The position numbers and the translations under genes are program-made. Of a stretch of 64,000 bases of DNA, positions 52,901-63,404 are shown piece by piece. Source of the DNA: Phytopythium helicoides. Lineage: Eukaryota > Oomycota > Peronosporomycetes > Pythiales > Pythiaceae. The stretch lies in NCBI GenBank assembly GCA_024867545.1, contig JANFNE010000019.1, positions 682,001 through 746,000 of the forward strand. The letters run 5' to 3'. The number at the start of each line of letters is the position of its first letter. Position 1 is the stretch's first letter. The notes beneath the pieces were generated by a model. The model was not told the DNA's origin. It saw only the letters and a list, made by a program, of their open reading frames with translations, and ran no database searches.

Positions 52901-55850
52901 GGAAGGAAATTTCACTGCCCACATTGCTCAGCACCTGCGCATTCGGCACGTACGAAGTAATGAAATCCATAACATCCTTGTCGACACACGTTGCCTCATC
53001 CTTCACTAACGTCAGGTTGTACCCAGCTCCGTAGCGATTCTTTAAGAACAGCGATGAGCCACAGCATCGCAGTTCGCCTTCCGCCATGATGGCGATTCGG
53101 TCACCCAAAATGTCCGCCTCGTCCATGAAGTGCGTCGTCAACACCATCACACGGTCGTTGCGGTTGTTCAACAAGATCTCCCACGTGCTGCGACGACTGT
53201 ATGGGTCCATACCGGATGTGGGTTCGTCCAGGAACACGAGCGAGCTGTCACCAAGAAGTGAAACGGCAACTGAGAGCTTGCGCTTCATACCACCTGAGAG
53301 CTCGGCGGACTTGACGTGTCTCTTTTCAGTGAGTCCAACTTCGCGGATCTGGGTGTCAACAACATCCTTTAGCTCCACATCGGTGTAACCCTTAATGCGT
53401 CCGAAGAAGATCAAATGCTCTTCAACTGTCATCTCGGCGAAGAGGACGTCATGTTGGAAACAGATACCAAGGGATTCTCGAATCTCATCCATGTCATCAG
53501 TCAAAGTCAAACCGTTGAAGGTGGCATTTCCGCTGGTGGGAGCTGTCATACCGGTGAGCATGGAGATGAGCGTGGTCTTTCCTGCGCCATTGTGACCGAG
53601 CAGACACGTGATCTGATCCTTGTACATGACAAGGTTCATACCCTTGACAGCAACCTTCTCACCACCAGGAACCTGGAAGACTTTTCGAAGTCGCTGGACA
53701 GACAAAACCTCTCCGACTCGCTCTTGCTCACGCAGCTCGTTGCTGACAGGCTCAAAGTTCGGGTTGACATCCAACACAACGTTGTCGAGCAACGCTTCGC
53801 TGGCCCCTCCTGCCGCAAGCTTCGCCCTCATCGCTTCACGAGCCTTGCTTCGATTGCGCCAGTACGAGGGCGAAACGGGGAAGTACCACTTTTGCGACGT
53901 GCCATACTCCTTTGGAATTACCTTCTCAAAGTAGAGACCGAGTAGCGTGTACACGATCGTATCAAACACGAACATGTACAGCGCAGTTGTAAAGCGGAAA
54001 TTGTCGTTCAGCACGGAGGCGTTCGAAAAGTTGACGCCTGTACCCGTTGACTCGAGGTTTGCTAGAACCGTAACGCCAAGTGAGAGTGCAACTGGGGACA
54101 GAATACATCCCGCCGTTTTAGAATTCTCGGGTGACTCGGTAGAGAACGCGACTGACACAAAGTACATCAAGAAGAACAGCACCATGCCCACGAATGCGCC
54201 AATGCGAGATCGACTGAAGAATGTGCTGACCAGGAATCCGTACGAAAGCACGCTCAGTCCAAACAAGAAGAAAAAGAGGAAAATCAGCACAACCGAACTA
54301 TTTGCGAACAGCCCGGCCATTCCCATAAGGGCTTGCAGCACGGCGCCAACGAACAGAATGATAATGTACGTGATGTACCACGACCCGATGATAGCATTCT
54401 CCTTCACGCCAAGGATCTTCATGAACTCGCGCAGACGCAGCTCCTTCTCTTGGATAAAGATCACGAGGATTCGCGAAATAGAGTACAGGTACGACAGGAT
54501 GAATACAATGGCAAACACATTGGACACCTGATCGTAGAACGGTGAGCTGACGTACGGCTCGATTGGGAATGGCGCAAGTGTTGACCCGAGGTATGGCTGA
54601 GGGGCCTGGCGCAAAGGCACGAGCATGGCCTCACGCGTTTCATTCGTAAGGAGGCTTTCAACGTCCGAGAAGTCGTAATCTGTGCCACCGATCGTCTGGA
54701 GGATGTACTTGATCATGCCGTCATTGTCCAGTGAATCAATAAGCCGTTCGTCGAGGTCTGCCGATGAAGGAGCCGTCGATTGAGAACGCTGGCAGGTTCC
54801 GTTGGTCGACTTCGAGTCGGCGTCCCATACTGGCATGCACGTGACGAATCGCGTCACAAGCGTCTGCAGCGTCATGAAACCGGTGGTGGCGTACCGCTGG
54901 TAGTAGTCGGTTGTGATTGACTTTTCGAACGGTGTGACCTGCGCAGGGTCTCCATTGGTCTTTGGAATCGACCCGATGGTGCCGCGGCGGCCAAGCGTCG
55001 AGTTGAGGCGCACCGTGTACTCGATGGAGGAGAACTCGCCGATGTCGGCGCCGGTGGGAACCGAGTCGAAGACGATCCCCGCGTAGATGTGCGGGTACTC
55101 TAGCGCAGAGCCGTACTCGTTGCTCTTGACGTACTCTGTGAGGTCTTCTGCCGTGTCGAAGAACTGGACGCTCTCTCTCAGCGACGGGATCTGCAGTGAC
55201 GTGTTGGAGTCGAACATGGTGAGCCGCGGGTACCAGGCGTCCATGGTGTCCATGAAGTAGTTCCTCGTGAATTCGTTGTCTGGCGCGATGGCGATCTTGT
55301 ACGGGGCCACCTTTCCCCTGCATGCGGCTGGTACCGTGTACTCTGAGGACGTGTTGAGGTCGATCTTTCCATAGCGTACGACTCCCTGCTGGCACGCCGT
55401 GAGGTCTTGATTGCTGAGCTCGTTCATCTTGAGTCCGTTGGCGATGGACTGCACGCCCATGTACATGAGCATCCCCCAGACGGAGCTCTCTCCCAGGACC
55501 CACTTTGGCAGCGTGGTGGGTATCTGCGTCAGCAGCGTGCCCGAGGTCTGGAAGAGGTTGTAGCTCGTGCCCTGCGAGTCGTCGCCCGTGATGCTCTCAT
55601 CGTCGCTCCATCCCGCGGGCACGTCCACGTCGGCCACGAGGTGTTTAAGCAGCCCCATGATGAGGATGAAGACGCACGGCAGCGCCACCTCGAAGCCCGA
55701 CGCCACCGCGTGCCGCCGCTTGAGCGTCCAGTTCTTCCACAGCAGCGTGCGCACAAAGCGCCAGCTGGAGCGCCGCGCAGCCAGCGGAGACGCAGCGGAC
55801 GGCGCGCCTGGCTCGCCCAGCACGGCGGTGGGCGACGGCGCGGCCTTCAT
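49932..55850 (-). CDS. ABCA-type full-size ABC transporter, copy F (divergent, intact)
   Basis: A single intact exon on the minus strand, 1972 residues from ATG 55850; the open frame extends 17 codons further up without another ATG. Domain order is TMD1-NBD1-TMD2-NBD2 with GHNGAGKTT (about 750), LSGGMKRK (about 850), LDEPTSGMDP, GINGAGKTT (about 1600), LSGGNKRK and LDEPSTGMDP, all intact. The N-terminus is Ala/Pro-rich and much more GC-rich than the rest. Protein and DNA are the most distinct of the array; its NBD1 lacks the shared 906-bp block, so it has escaped conversion or belongs to an older branch. No Inr match was seen; an ATATAAAC with a nearby CCAAT lies about 85-95 bp before the ATG. 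It ends convergently with copy E. Lipid transport is a family inference. Confidence 0.9.
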   Translation of the reverse strand: MKAAPSPTAVLGEPGAPSAASPLAARRSSWRFVRTLLWKNWTLKRRHAVASGFEVALPCVFILIMGLLKHLVADVDVPAGWSDDESITGDDSQGTSYNLFQTSGTLLTQIPTTLPKWVLGESSVWGMLMYMGVQSIANGLKMNELSNQDLTACQQGVVRYGKIDLNTSSEYTVPAACRGKVAPYKIAIAPDNEFTRNYFMDTMDAWYPRLTMFDSNTSLQIPSLRESVQFFDTAEDLTEYVKSNEYGSALEYPHIYAGIVFDSVPTGADIGEFSSIEYTVRLNSTLGRRGTIGSIPKTNGDPAQVTPFEKSITTDYYQRYATTGFMTLQTLVTRFVTCMPVWDADSKSTNGTCQRSQSTAPSSADLDERLIDSLDNDGMIKYILQTIGGTDYDFSDVESLLTNETREAMLVPLRQAPQPYLGSTLAPFPIEPYVSSPFYDQVSNVFAIVFILSYLYSISRILVIFIQEKELRLREFMKILGVKENAIIGSWYITYIIILFVGAVLQALMGMAGLFANSSVVLIFLFFFLFGLSVLSYGFLVSTFFSRSRIGAFVGMVLFFLMYFVSVAFSTESPENSKTAGCILSPVALSLGVTVLANLESTGTGVNFSNASVLNDNFRFTTALYMFVFDTIVYTLLGLYFEKVIPKEYGTSQKWYFPVSPSYWRNRSKAREAMRAKLAAGGASEALLDNVVLDVNPNFEPVSNELREQERVGEVLSVQRLRKVFQVPGGEKVAVKGMNLVMYKDQITCLLGHNGAGKTTLISMLTGMTAPTSGNATFNGLTLTDDMDEIRESLGICFQHDVLFAEMTVEEHLIFFGRIKGYTDVELKDVVDTQIREVGLTEKRHVKSAELSGGMKRKLSVAVSLLGDSSLVFLDEPTSGMDPYSRRSTWEILLNNRNDRVMVLTTHFMDEADILGDRIAIMAEGELRCCGSSLFLKNRYGAGYNLTLVKDEATCVDKDVMDFITSYVPNAQVLSNVGSEISFQLPLSSSSKFATMFAELDNKLKPLGLLSYGVSVTTLEEVFIKVAESADENNQHTLANEARSNVTPVSTPTNSDAGGEIQGSKSYFAAHLRALIFKRFRVAKRDKKMIFYSTALPIFLLLVGLGLLKSTNFTNDDPALPLTTDAFSKGDSTPTPFFCQADSGETQWCNSVMSTHYSGADAQALDLTRPAFDTTSPTVFGVTYTNPAVNASDYTGYSLALGQELYNRGYGVDAAAVEGQYGAYLVYGDSDRNLFGYNLFVNTTATHAPVIFKALMDQALYRFFATDTSDGATSTVDLKVNNHPLPLTKSTKALFGSFLAFTACLFICIAFTYYPAAIVVFLVKEKQAEHNSKHQQLVSGVSLGAFWLSNFVFDYLLYLIPCICAIVLIKAFDISSMTGSADCVTCTSATFPAVIILFILFGFAICPFTYCLSYLFKEHASSQTFTIMINFVIGTVLMVVSFILDVIDSTKSANSVLKFFWRFSPLFNLGNGLMTLVLNELEGVLYSDTDKTSPFSTDIMGFEIMYLVVTAILYGLLAVGIDYAMTFPKVKHWMAGADNVQDEPYEEDADVLKESERVATGGADSDIVKLMNLRKVYKGGKVAVRDLSFGLKRGECFGFLGINGAGKTTTMKMLTGDVLPTHGTATLGGFDILTQQIEVRRQIGYCPQFDALFELLTVREHLELFAAIKGVPRSEINTVVMDKIQQLNLADFEDKLAGSLSGGNKRKLSVAVAMIGNPRIIFLDEPSTGMDPVSRRFMWDVIAGISTRSKSSTIVLTTHSMEESEALCSRVGIMVGGRMRCLGSVQHLKSRFGDGLVFDVKLSSPSPLEVEDLVMQLFNGSNGVVTASDLEEKCRAFGDVGLAQRVVTSHPTGYSLASALERDGFIRGPAFVSWCVEETRFDALSSFLSYAFSHGGVTIMERQNDFCRFKLRGTSDELKLSKVFALVEEVKEKMHIREYSVSQTTLEQIFNYFAAQQAEEQGIARGVFKDDQ

Positions 55851-56558
55851 GGCGGATTCCGGACTGCCGCTGGCGAGAAAGGCCGCATGAGGGGCAACCA
55901 AGGAACCAAGGTGTCGTTGATCGAGTCAGAGGGGGCGTTTATATTGGCGTTTGTATGGTATACAGGACTCTTGTGCTGGGCCGGATGGGAGGCAGTGGCG
56001 GACCAGCACGACGCGGGGCGGAGCTACCGTCATTCTGGTGGGCGGCGTCATCGCGGCGGTGGGTAATCCTAACGAAAAGGAAGTGGGTGAGGCGTGTTTT
56101 CAACTGCGTTGGAGGGATAGAGTACTGGGTTTGGGTAATATTGTGGTCGAGGTGTAAGCATCCCACGGTCAAAAGTGTGGGACGATTATGGCCGCGACAT
56201 GCGCGAAAATCCACAAATGAGGTGAGCAACGACAGCTTTCGATGACCGCGTTATGGTGAGCTGGTGGATGCTCCTCCTGCTGCAAAACTGCAGCGGCTCC
56301 TCCCTCTGGTTTTAGTCAGCGTCAATTCAGATCCACTCAAAGCAATCCGAGTATGGCGAGCATGGAAAAAAGTGGACTTGACGAACACGAAAGCTTTTCA
56401 GTCGCGTGCATTCGGCTGTTCGAGCTTGAATGCGACGACTAGTGATGTTTTGCACTGGTCGAGCAGGTTCACTGAAGTCACATTTGCGTCAAAGTAGAGT
56501 TGTTCGTGTGAAAAGAGAAATATGTAGCTAGCTGTCCATGCACTACCGCACCAACAAC
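55851..56558. other. Spacer between the 5' end of copy F and the 3' end of copy G
   Basis: About 0.7 kb without a supported gene. It includes the promoter of F (minus; ATATAAAC at about 55938-55945) and the 3' region of G. Short plus frames at 55951-56245 have no recognisable content. Confidence 0.4.
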
Positions 56559-59500
56559 CTAGGAAGCATTCATGCCTCGCGCGACGCCCTGCTCTTCCTC
56601 CTGCTTGCTCGCAAACGAGTTGAAAATCTGCTCCAGAGTCGTCTGCGAAACGCTGTACTCGCGAATGTACATGCTCGACTTCATCCCCTCAATCAGCTCA
56701 AACACCTTGGACAGCTTGAGGTTGCTGCTCGATCCGCGCAGCTTGAAGCGGCAGAAGTCGTTCTGGCGCTCCATGACCACAACGCCGTCGACGCCAAACT
56801 GTTGCTGGAGAAAGTTGTGCAGAGCGTCGAAGCGAGTCTCTTCGATACACCAGGAGCAGAAAGCCTCAGCGCGGACGAATCCGTCGCGCTCGAAGGCAGC
56901 AGCGAGGCTGTAGCCTGTTGGGTGTGAGGGAGCGACACGCTGTGCGAGCAGTTCGTTGCCAAAGGCTTGACAACTATTGGTAAGCTCAGCCATGGTAAGC
57001 ACAGAATCGGGGTGATGGCCGATGGCATCAACGCAGGCAGCAACCTCATCCGACGTAGGCTCAGCAATCTTGACGTCGAACACGAGACCATCACCGAAGC
57101 GAGACTTGAGGTGCTGCACACTCCCCAAGCACCGCATGCGACCACCAACCATGATACCCACTCGAGAACACAGAGCCTCCGCCTCTTCCATACTGTGCGT
57201 CGTCAACACAATGGTCGATGACTTGCCGCGCGTCGAGATCCCCGCAATCACATCCCACATGAAGCGGCGAGACACAGGGTCCATACCCGTCGACGGCTCA
57301 TCCAAGAAGATGATGCGAGGAGTGCCGATCATGGCGATGGCGACCGACAGCTTGCGCTTGTTACCGCCACTCAGACTGCCAGCGAGCTTGTTCTCAAAGT
57401 CGGCGAGGTTCAACTGCTCGATCTTCTCGCTCACCACTTGCTCCAGCTCGGTGCCGCTCAGACCCTTGATCGACCCGAACAGCTCCAGGTGTTCGCGCAC
57501 GGTGAGGAGATCGAAGAGAGCGTCGAACTGTGGACAGTATCCGATCTGTCGTCGAACCTCGATCTGTTGCGTCATGATGTCGTATCCTGCGAGTGTGGCT
57601 TGACCGTAGGTGGGTAGTTCGTCTCCAGTGAGCATCTTCATGGTGGTGGTTTTTCCGGCGCCGTTGATTCCGAGGAACCCGAAGCATTCTCCCTTCTTCA
57701 AACCGAAGGACAGGTCACGGACCGCAATCTTGCCACCGGGGTAGACCTTTCGGAGGTTCTTGAGCTTGACAAAGTCGTTGTCAGCATCACCACGAGCAAC
57801 CCGTTCGGCTTCGATGATCACATCCTGGTCTAGTTCGACTTGTTCGGTGTCTCCATCGTCGTGGTGAGCCATTGCATCTTTGAACTTAGGGAACGTCATG
57901 GCGTAGTCAATGCCGACAGCGATCCCCCCATAGAGGAATGTCAAAATAACGAGGTAGATCATCTCGTACCCCATGAGGTCCGTGCTGAACGGACTTGTTT
58001 TGCTCGTGTCGGTATCTTGAATAGAGGTGATTTCATTGAGAACAAGGCTGAGCAATCCGTTGCCAAGATCGAAAAGTGGAGAGAAGCGCCAAATGAACTT
58101 GAGTCCTGAGTTGACGCTCTCGGTGGAGTCAATTTGGTCGAGGATATAAGAAACAACCATCAAAACGACCCCGATCACGAAATTGATCATGATCGTGTAT
58201 GTCTGCGACGCAGCATGCTCCTTGAACAAGGTACGAGAGGACAGTACGTGAACGGGCAGATAGCAAACCCGAATAGGACAAAGAGCACCGCCACAGCTGG
58301 GAACGTTGCCGACGTGCAGCTGTAGCACTCCGAGCCACCGGTCAGCGCAGAAATGCTGAATGCCTGAATTAAGACGAGTGCAGCGACGAATGGGACGATG
58401 TACACCAGCAGATCGTAGATATAGTTGGCAAGCCAGAACGCACTCAGCGATACTCCAGACACAAGCTGCTGGTGCTTGACGTTGTGCTCAGATTGCCGCT
58501 CCTTCACCAGGAACACGACAATTGACGCCGTGAAGTACGTGAACGCGATGCAGATGAAGATGCACGCACTAAAGGCTAGAACAGAACCAAATAGAGCTTT
58601 GGATGATGCTGTGAGTGGCAGCGGGTGGTTGTTCACTTTCAGGGTGATGCTGGACGAGCCCGCGTCGGATCCATTCGAAGCAAAGAATCGGTACACAGCT
58701 TGGTCCATCAGCGATTTGAAAATCACCGACGAATGAGCCGCCGTCGTGTTCACCATCAGATTGTACGCGATGATGTTCTGTGAGCTATCGCCATATAGCA
58801 AGTACGCTCCGTATTGGTCGAGGACTTCAGTGCCATTGAATCCGTATCCACGCTCGTACAAAGTTAGTCCCAGACGCAGTTCATACCCAGTTGCGTCGGT
58901 CACGTTGATTGTCGGGTCCGAGTACGTCACGTTGAAGACCGTTGGTGAGTCGGAGCTAAACGCAGGCTCATCAATAGATAGTGCTTGCAGGGTTGCACCA
59001 GAAAAGAACGAAGATGTGTCTGTCATGGTCGTGCACCAGTCGATCGACGCCACTGCTTGGTTGGCAGAAGAAAGGGGCTGGGCTTGCACTTCCATCATAC
59101 ACATCGGTGTTCAACGCTAAGACCGGGTCGTTGCTGGTCTGTCCAGAGCTTCGAAGGAGGATAAATCCAACAAGAAGCAAACCAATCGGATAAACAACAC
59201 TGAAGGTCACACTCTTGCGGTCTCGCATTGCGTAGCGAAGACGTTTCAGCAGCAGCGCTCGCAGATGGGTAGAAAATAGTGGTTCGAGGTTGATAATCTC
59301 CAGTGTCAGACTCGACGTCGACAGTTTCAAGCACCGGAGTGGCTCGCTGTGGGATTTTAGACAGTGTGTGCTGGTTGCCCTCATCATCCATCTCCGCCAC
59401 CTTGATGAACACCTCCTCCAAAGTCGTCACAGACACACCATACGACAACAAACCCATCTTCCCCATCTCAGCATCCATGCGAGAAAACATACCCGCGAAC

Positions 59501-62466
59501 TGCGATGAACTGTCGATTGGCAACTGGAACGCAATCTCACTCCCCACATTACTCAGCACCTGTGCCGATGGCACAAATGAAGACACGAAGGAAATCACAT
59601 TCGAGTCCACACACTTGGTGTCGTCCTTCACCACCGTCAAATTGTACCCAGCACCGAACCGGTTCTTCAAGAACAACGACGAACCAGCACACCGAACCTC
59701 GCCTTCCGCCATGATGGCGATTCGGTCACCCAGAATATCCGCCTCGTCCATGAAGTGCGTCGTCAACACCATCACACGGTCGTTGCGGTTGTTCAACAGG
59801 ATCTCCCACGTGCTGCGACGACTGTATGGGTCCATACCGGATGTGGGTTCGTCCAGGAACACGAGCGAGCTATCACCGAGGAGAGAGATGGCGACCGACA
59901 GCTTGCGCTTCATACCACCCGAGAGCTCACCCGACTTGACGTGTCTCTTTTCGGTGAGTCCGACTTCGCGGATCTGCGTATCGACGATTGTCTGCAGTTC
60001 CGCATCACGGTATCCCTTGATGCGACCGAAGATGATGAGATGTTCCTCGACCGTCAATTCTGGGAACAGCACATCATGTTGGAAACAGATGCCGAGCGAC
60101 TGCCGGATCTCGTCCATGTCGTCTGTGAGTGTGAGTCCGTTGAAGGTGGCATTTCCGCTGGTGGGAGCTGTCATACCGGTGAGCATGGAGATGAGCGTGG
60201 TCTTTCCTGCACCGTTGTGACCGAGCAAGCAGGTGATCTGGTTCTTGTACATGGTGAGGTTAAGACCCTGCACTGCTACTTTTTCTCCGCCGGGGGTTGG
60301 GAATACCTTTCGGAGTCTCTGAACAGAGAGTACTTCACCTTGACGTTCCTGATCACGAAGGTCAGCATTCACTGCTTCAAAGTTCGGGTTGACATCAAGC
60401 ACCACGTTGTCGAGAAGTGCGTCATCGGGTTTCGGCCGCTGGTTTCTGTGCTTGCGGTTGCGCCAGTATGTTGGAGAAAACGGGTAATTCCACTTGAGTG
60501 TTGTCCCGTATTGCTTTGGGACGACCTTGTCGAGGTACAAGCCGAGGAGAGTGTACAGTAAGATGTCGACGAACAAACATCATCAGCGCGGTGGAAAATC
60601 GGAAGTTCTCGCTCAGAACGTCGAATGTTGCTGAACTGAATACCAACACCGGAACTCTCAGGCACTTGCGAGAGTCTGTACTCCGAAAGTCAGCGCCACT
60701 GGGCGCAAGTAGACATGCGTATGTCTTGGAGTCTTCGGGGGTTTCTGTCGAAAATGCAGATGACACGAAGTACATCAAGAAAAATACGACCATACCGACG
60801 AACGACCCGAGCTTCGACTGGCTAAAGACAGCACTGACCATGAAACCATAAGCAAGGACGCTCAATCCGAAGAGGAAGAAGAACAGGAACATCAGAATGG
60901 TGGAGCTGTTTGCAAACAAGCCCACGAGTCCTGCAAGCGCCTGAAGAATAGCTCCAACAAAGAACATCGCGAAGTAGACGATGTACCAGATGCAAAGATT
61001 GCCTTCTCGCTGACGCCCAAAATCTTTATGAACTCGCGAAGCCGCATTTCCTTCTCTTGAATGAGCTCCACCAGCACTCGAGACATTGGATAAAGGTAGG
61101 CGAGCACAAAAACGAGCGCAAACACGTTCGACACTTCGTCATAGAACGGCGAGTCGATGTATGCTTCCACTGGAAACGGGGCCACAGAAGCACCAAGGTA
61201 TGGCTGAGGAGCTTGACGAAGGGGCTTCAATAGCGCTTCTTTGGTTGCGTCCGAGAATTGTCGACGCATTTCGGCAAATGTTGCATTCGATGAAGATCCC
61301 GAAAGCGAAGAGAGGGTGTCGAGCGATCCGGATATCATGGCATCATTATCGAGAGTTGCGAGCAATCTCTCGTTCATAATGTCTGTACTCTGGGCCGTGC
61401 TCTGAGCTTGCTGGCACTCACCAGTCGTGGACTTAGATGACACATCCCATTCTGGCATGCACGATACAAAACGCGTCACTAGCGTCTGCAAAGTCATGAA
61501 TCCCGTCAATGTGTACCGTGTGTAGTAGTCAGTCTCAATCGACTTCTGAAGCGGCGAGAGCTGTGGAGGATCTCCACTCGTCGAGGGAATACGGCCGAGC
61601 TCTCCCATGTTCGCCGTAGTAGAGTTTAGCCGGAGGGTGTACTCGATCGACTGGAAGGATCCGATATTGGACGCATCTGGATACGTGTCGAACACAATCG
61701 CCCCGTAGATGTGCGGATTGTCCAGTCCTGAGCCGTAGTCGTTACTCTTGACGTAGTCTTCGAGAGCACTCTCCGACTCGTAAAACACCACACTCTCGCT
61801 CCACGACGGGATCTGAGGCGACGTCGACGAGTTGAGCAAATTCACGCGCGGGTACCACAGCTCCATCGTCTGTGCAAAGTAGTCGCGCGTGAATTCCGTG
61901 TCTGGAACAATCGCCAGCTTGTAGGGGGCGATGCGACCGTCACAAGCCGACGGAACTGTGTACGCAGACGACGTGTTGGTGTCGACCATGCCGTACACGG
62001 CCACTCCGGTCATGCACGTCTGCTTGTCCTGAGCTGACAACTGGCTCAGATCAAGACCGTTCTGCGCTGACAGCAGCGCCATGTAGAAGAGCAGACCGGT
62101 GACTGAGGTCTCATACTGTGTGAACTTGGGCAGGTCGCCAGGGATCCAGAGCAGCGAGCCTCCGGTGGACTGGTACAGGTTGTAGGAAGTGCCCACGGTG
62201 TCGTCTCCAGAGGAGCTGTTGTCATCGCTCCACCCTGCCGGCACATTGACATCGTCGACGAGATGCTTGAGGATGCCCATGAGGATGATGAATGCGCACG
62301 GTATTGCGACCTCGAGCACCGTCGCGACTACATGTCTTCGCTTGATCGCCACGGTCTTCCACACCAATGTGCGGATGAACATCCACAAGGTGCGATTGGC
62401 GGCGAGCTCCGATTTGGCCAGTGCCGGAGACCTGGGCTGCTTGCCATCGACTGGTTCCAGCGCCAT
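56559..62466 (-). pseudogene. ABCA-type transporter, copy G, full length but multiply frameshifted
   Basis: All parts of an ABCA protein are present on the minus strand from ATG 62466 (MALEPVDGKQ) to the stop at 56559. The frame changes at about 60990 (FAS then WYIVYF, one base missing), several times in 60575-60700, at about 59300, at about 59050 (FFCQPSSG then DWCTTM), and twice at about 58225-58240 (FTYC then LSYLFKEH, two added bases). NBD1 (59367-60252) and NBD2 are fully open with all motifs, and are nearly identical to those of A to C. Damage is confined to the membrane segments and linkers. Loop 1 and the last third are nearly the same as in copy E. It is either a pseudogene whose ATPase domains were refreshed by gene conversion, or a gene with sequence errors. 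The Inr at 62544-62561 is excellent, which suggests recent activity. Confidence 0.75.
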
Positions 62467-62543
62467 GGATGTGCGAAGGAATGCAGTGTCTTGCAGTTGC
62501 GAAGGTTGGTGAGCTTGTTTGGCGTGGCTTGGTTCTTGAGTCG

Positions 62544-62561
62544 CAGATTGATGAATGAGGC
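62544..62561 (-). promoter_or_regulatory. Oomycete Inr/FPR-like core promoter of ABCA copy G
   Basis: On the minus strand GCCTCATTCATCAATCTG matches the CTCATTYYNCAWTTT-type element almost fully. It is 78-95 bp before the ATG at 62466. Confidence 0.6.
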
Positions 62562-63404
62562 TGGTCGATCGATCGCCTAGAAAACATAAGTTGCAGGTGG
62601 TGACCGACCGGAACACCCTCGTGCTAACAGTACTTGCCTCTCACGACTAGCGACTCAGCTCGAGTCCAACACGGTCATTCTCGGTGTAATCGCGTCCTGA
62701 TAAAAAGAGTTGGACGTTTACACGGTCGCGGGTGCGTGTTTCGCTGAGTTCGCACGCGTTGAAGGCTTTTTGTCCAGTCAGTCAGCTCACTCGGTGAAGG
62801 AAAATCCAAGCTCTACCTGCGACAGGCTGATCAAAATGACCGCCTCGCGTAGATACTCTACAGACAATGGATCCACACCCAAATGCGTTGATTGCCCTCT
62901 TGAGCCCCGCGCATTCATTGTGGTCATCGTTGGCCCACCGCTGCACGAGCTGTAGCCATGACGGAATTGCACAGATGGATTTTCAAATCCCTGCACACTA
63001 ATCCTGGTCGCTGCAACCCCTTGCGACGTCGTGACACTGGGGTTCACCCTTCAGCACGGCCAAAATCGGTCGCCGGCGCCATTTCCCCCGAGTCTCCAGA
63101 CTCCGCCACAGCCATTTTCCCAATCCACGGGAGTCCTTTTGTCCGTTGCAAGTCGTTGCAGTCGTTTTGTTTTAGTTATTTTTTTTGGCGGTGCTTGGTT
63201 TCACAATACACTGTTGTCCGCCAGGGCAAGCGCCAGTTTGTCCAAATTTACGTTTTGCACCTCCCACGCGGCACCTCCTCCCTCCGTCCCGCTTCAACTA
63301 GTATACTATCTGTTTTGTCCTCGTTCAACTCGACCACTTGTTCCGGTCCAATCCGCCCGAGCAGGCAACGTTACCGCCAGTTCCCCCCTCGCGAGACAGG
63401 CGCC
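62562..63404. other. Divergent intergenic region between copy G and the PH-domain gene
   Basis: About 0.84 kb without a supported gene. It must hold upstream elements of both divergent genes. A T-rich run (TTATTTTTTTTGG near 63177) and a CCAAATTTACG element (63240-63250) precede the PH gene, but no convincing Inr was assigned. Confidence 0.4.
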
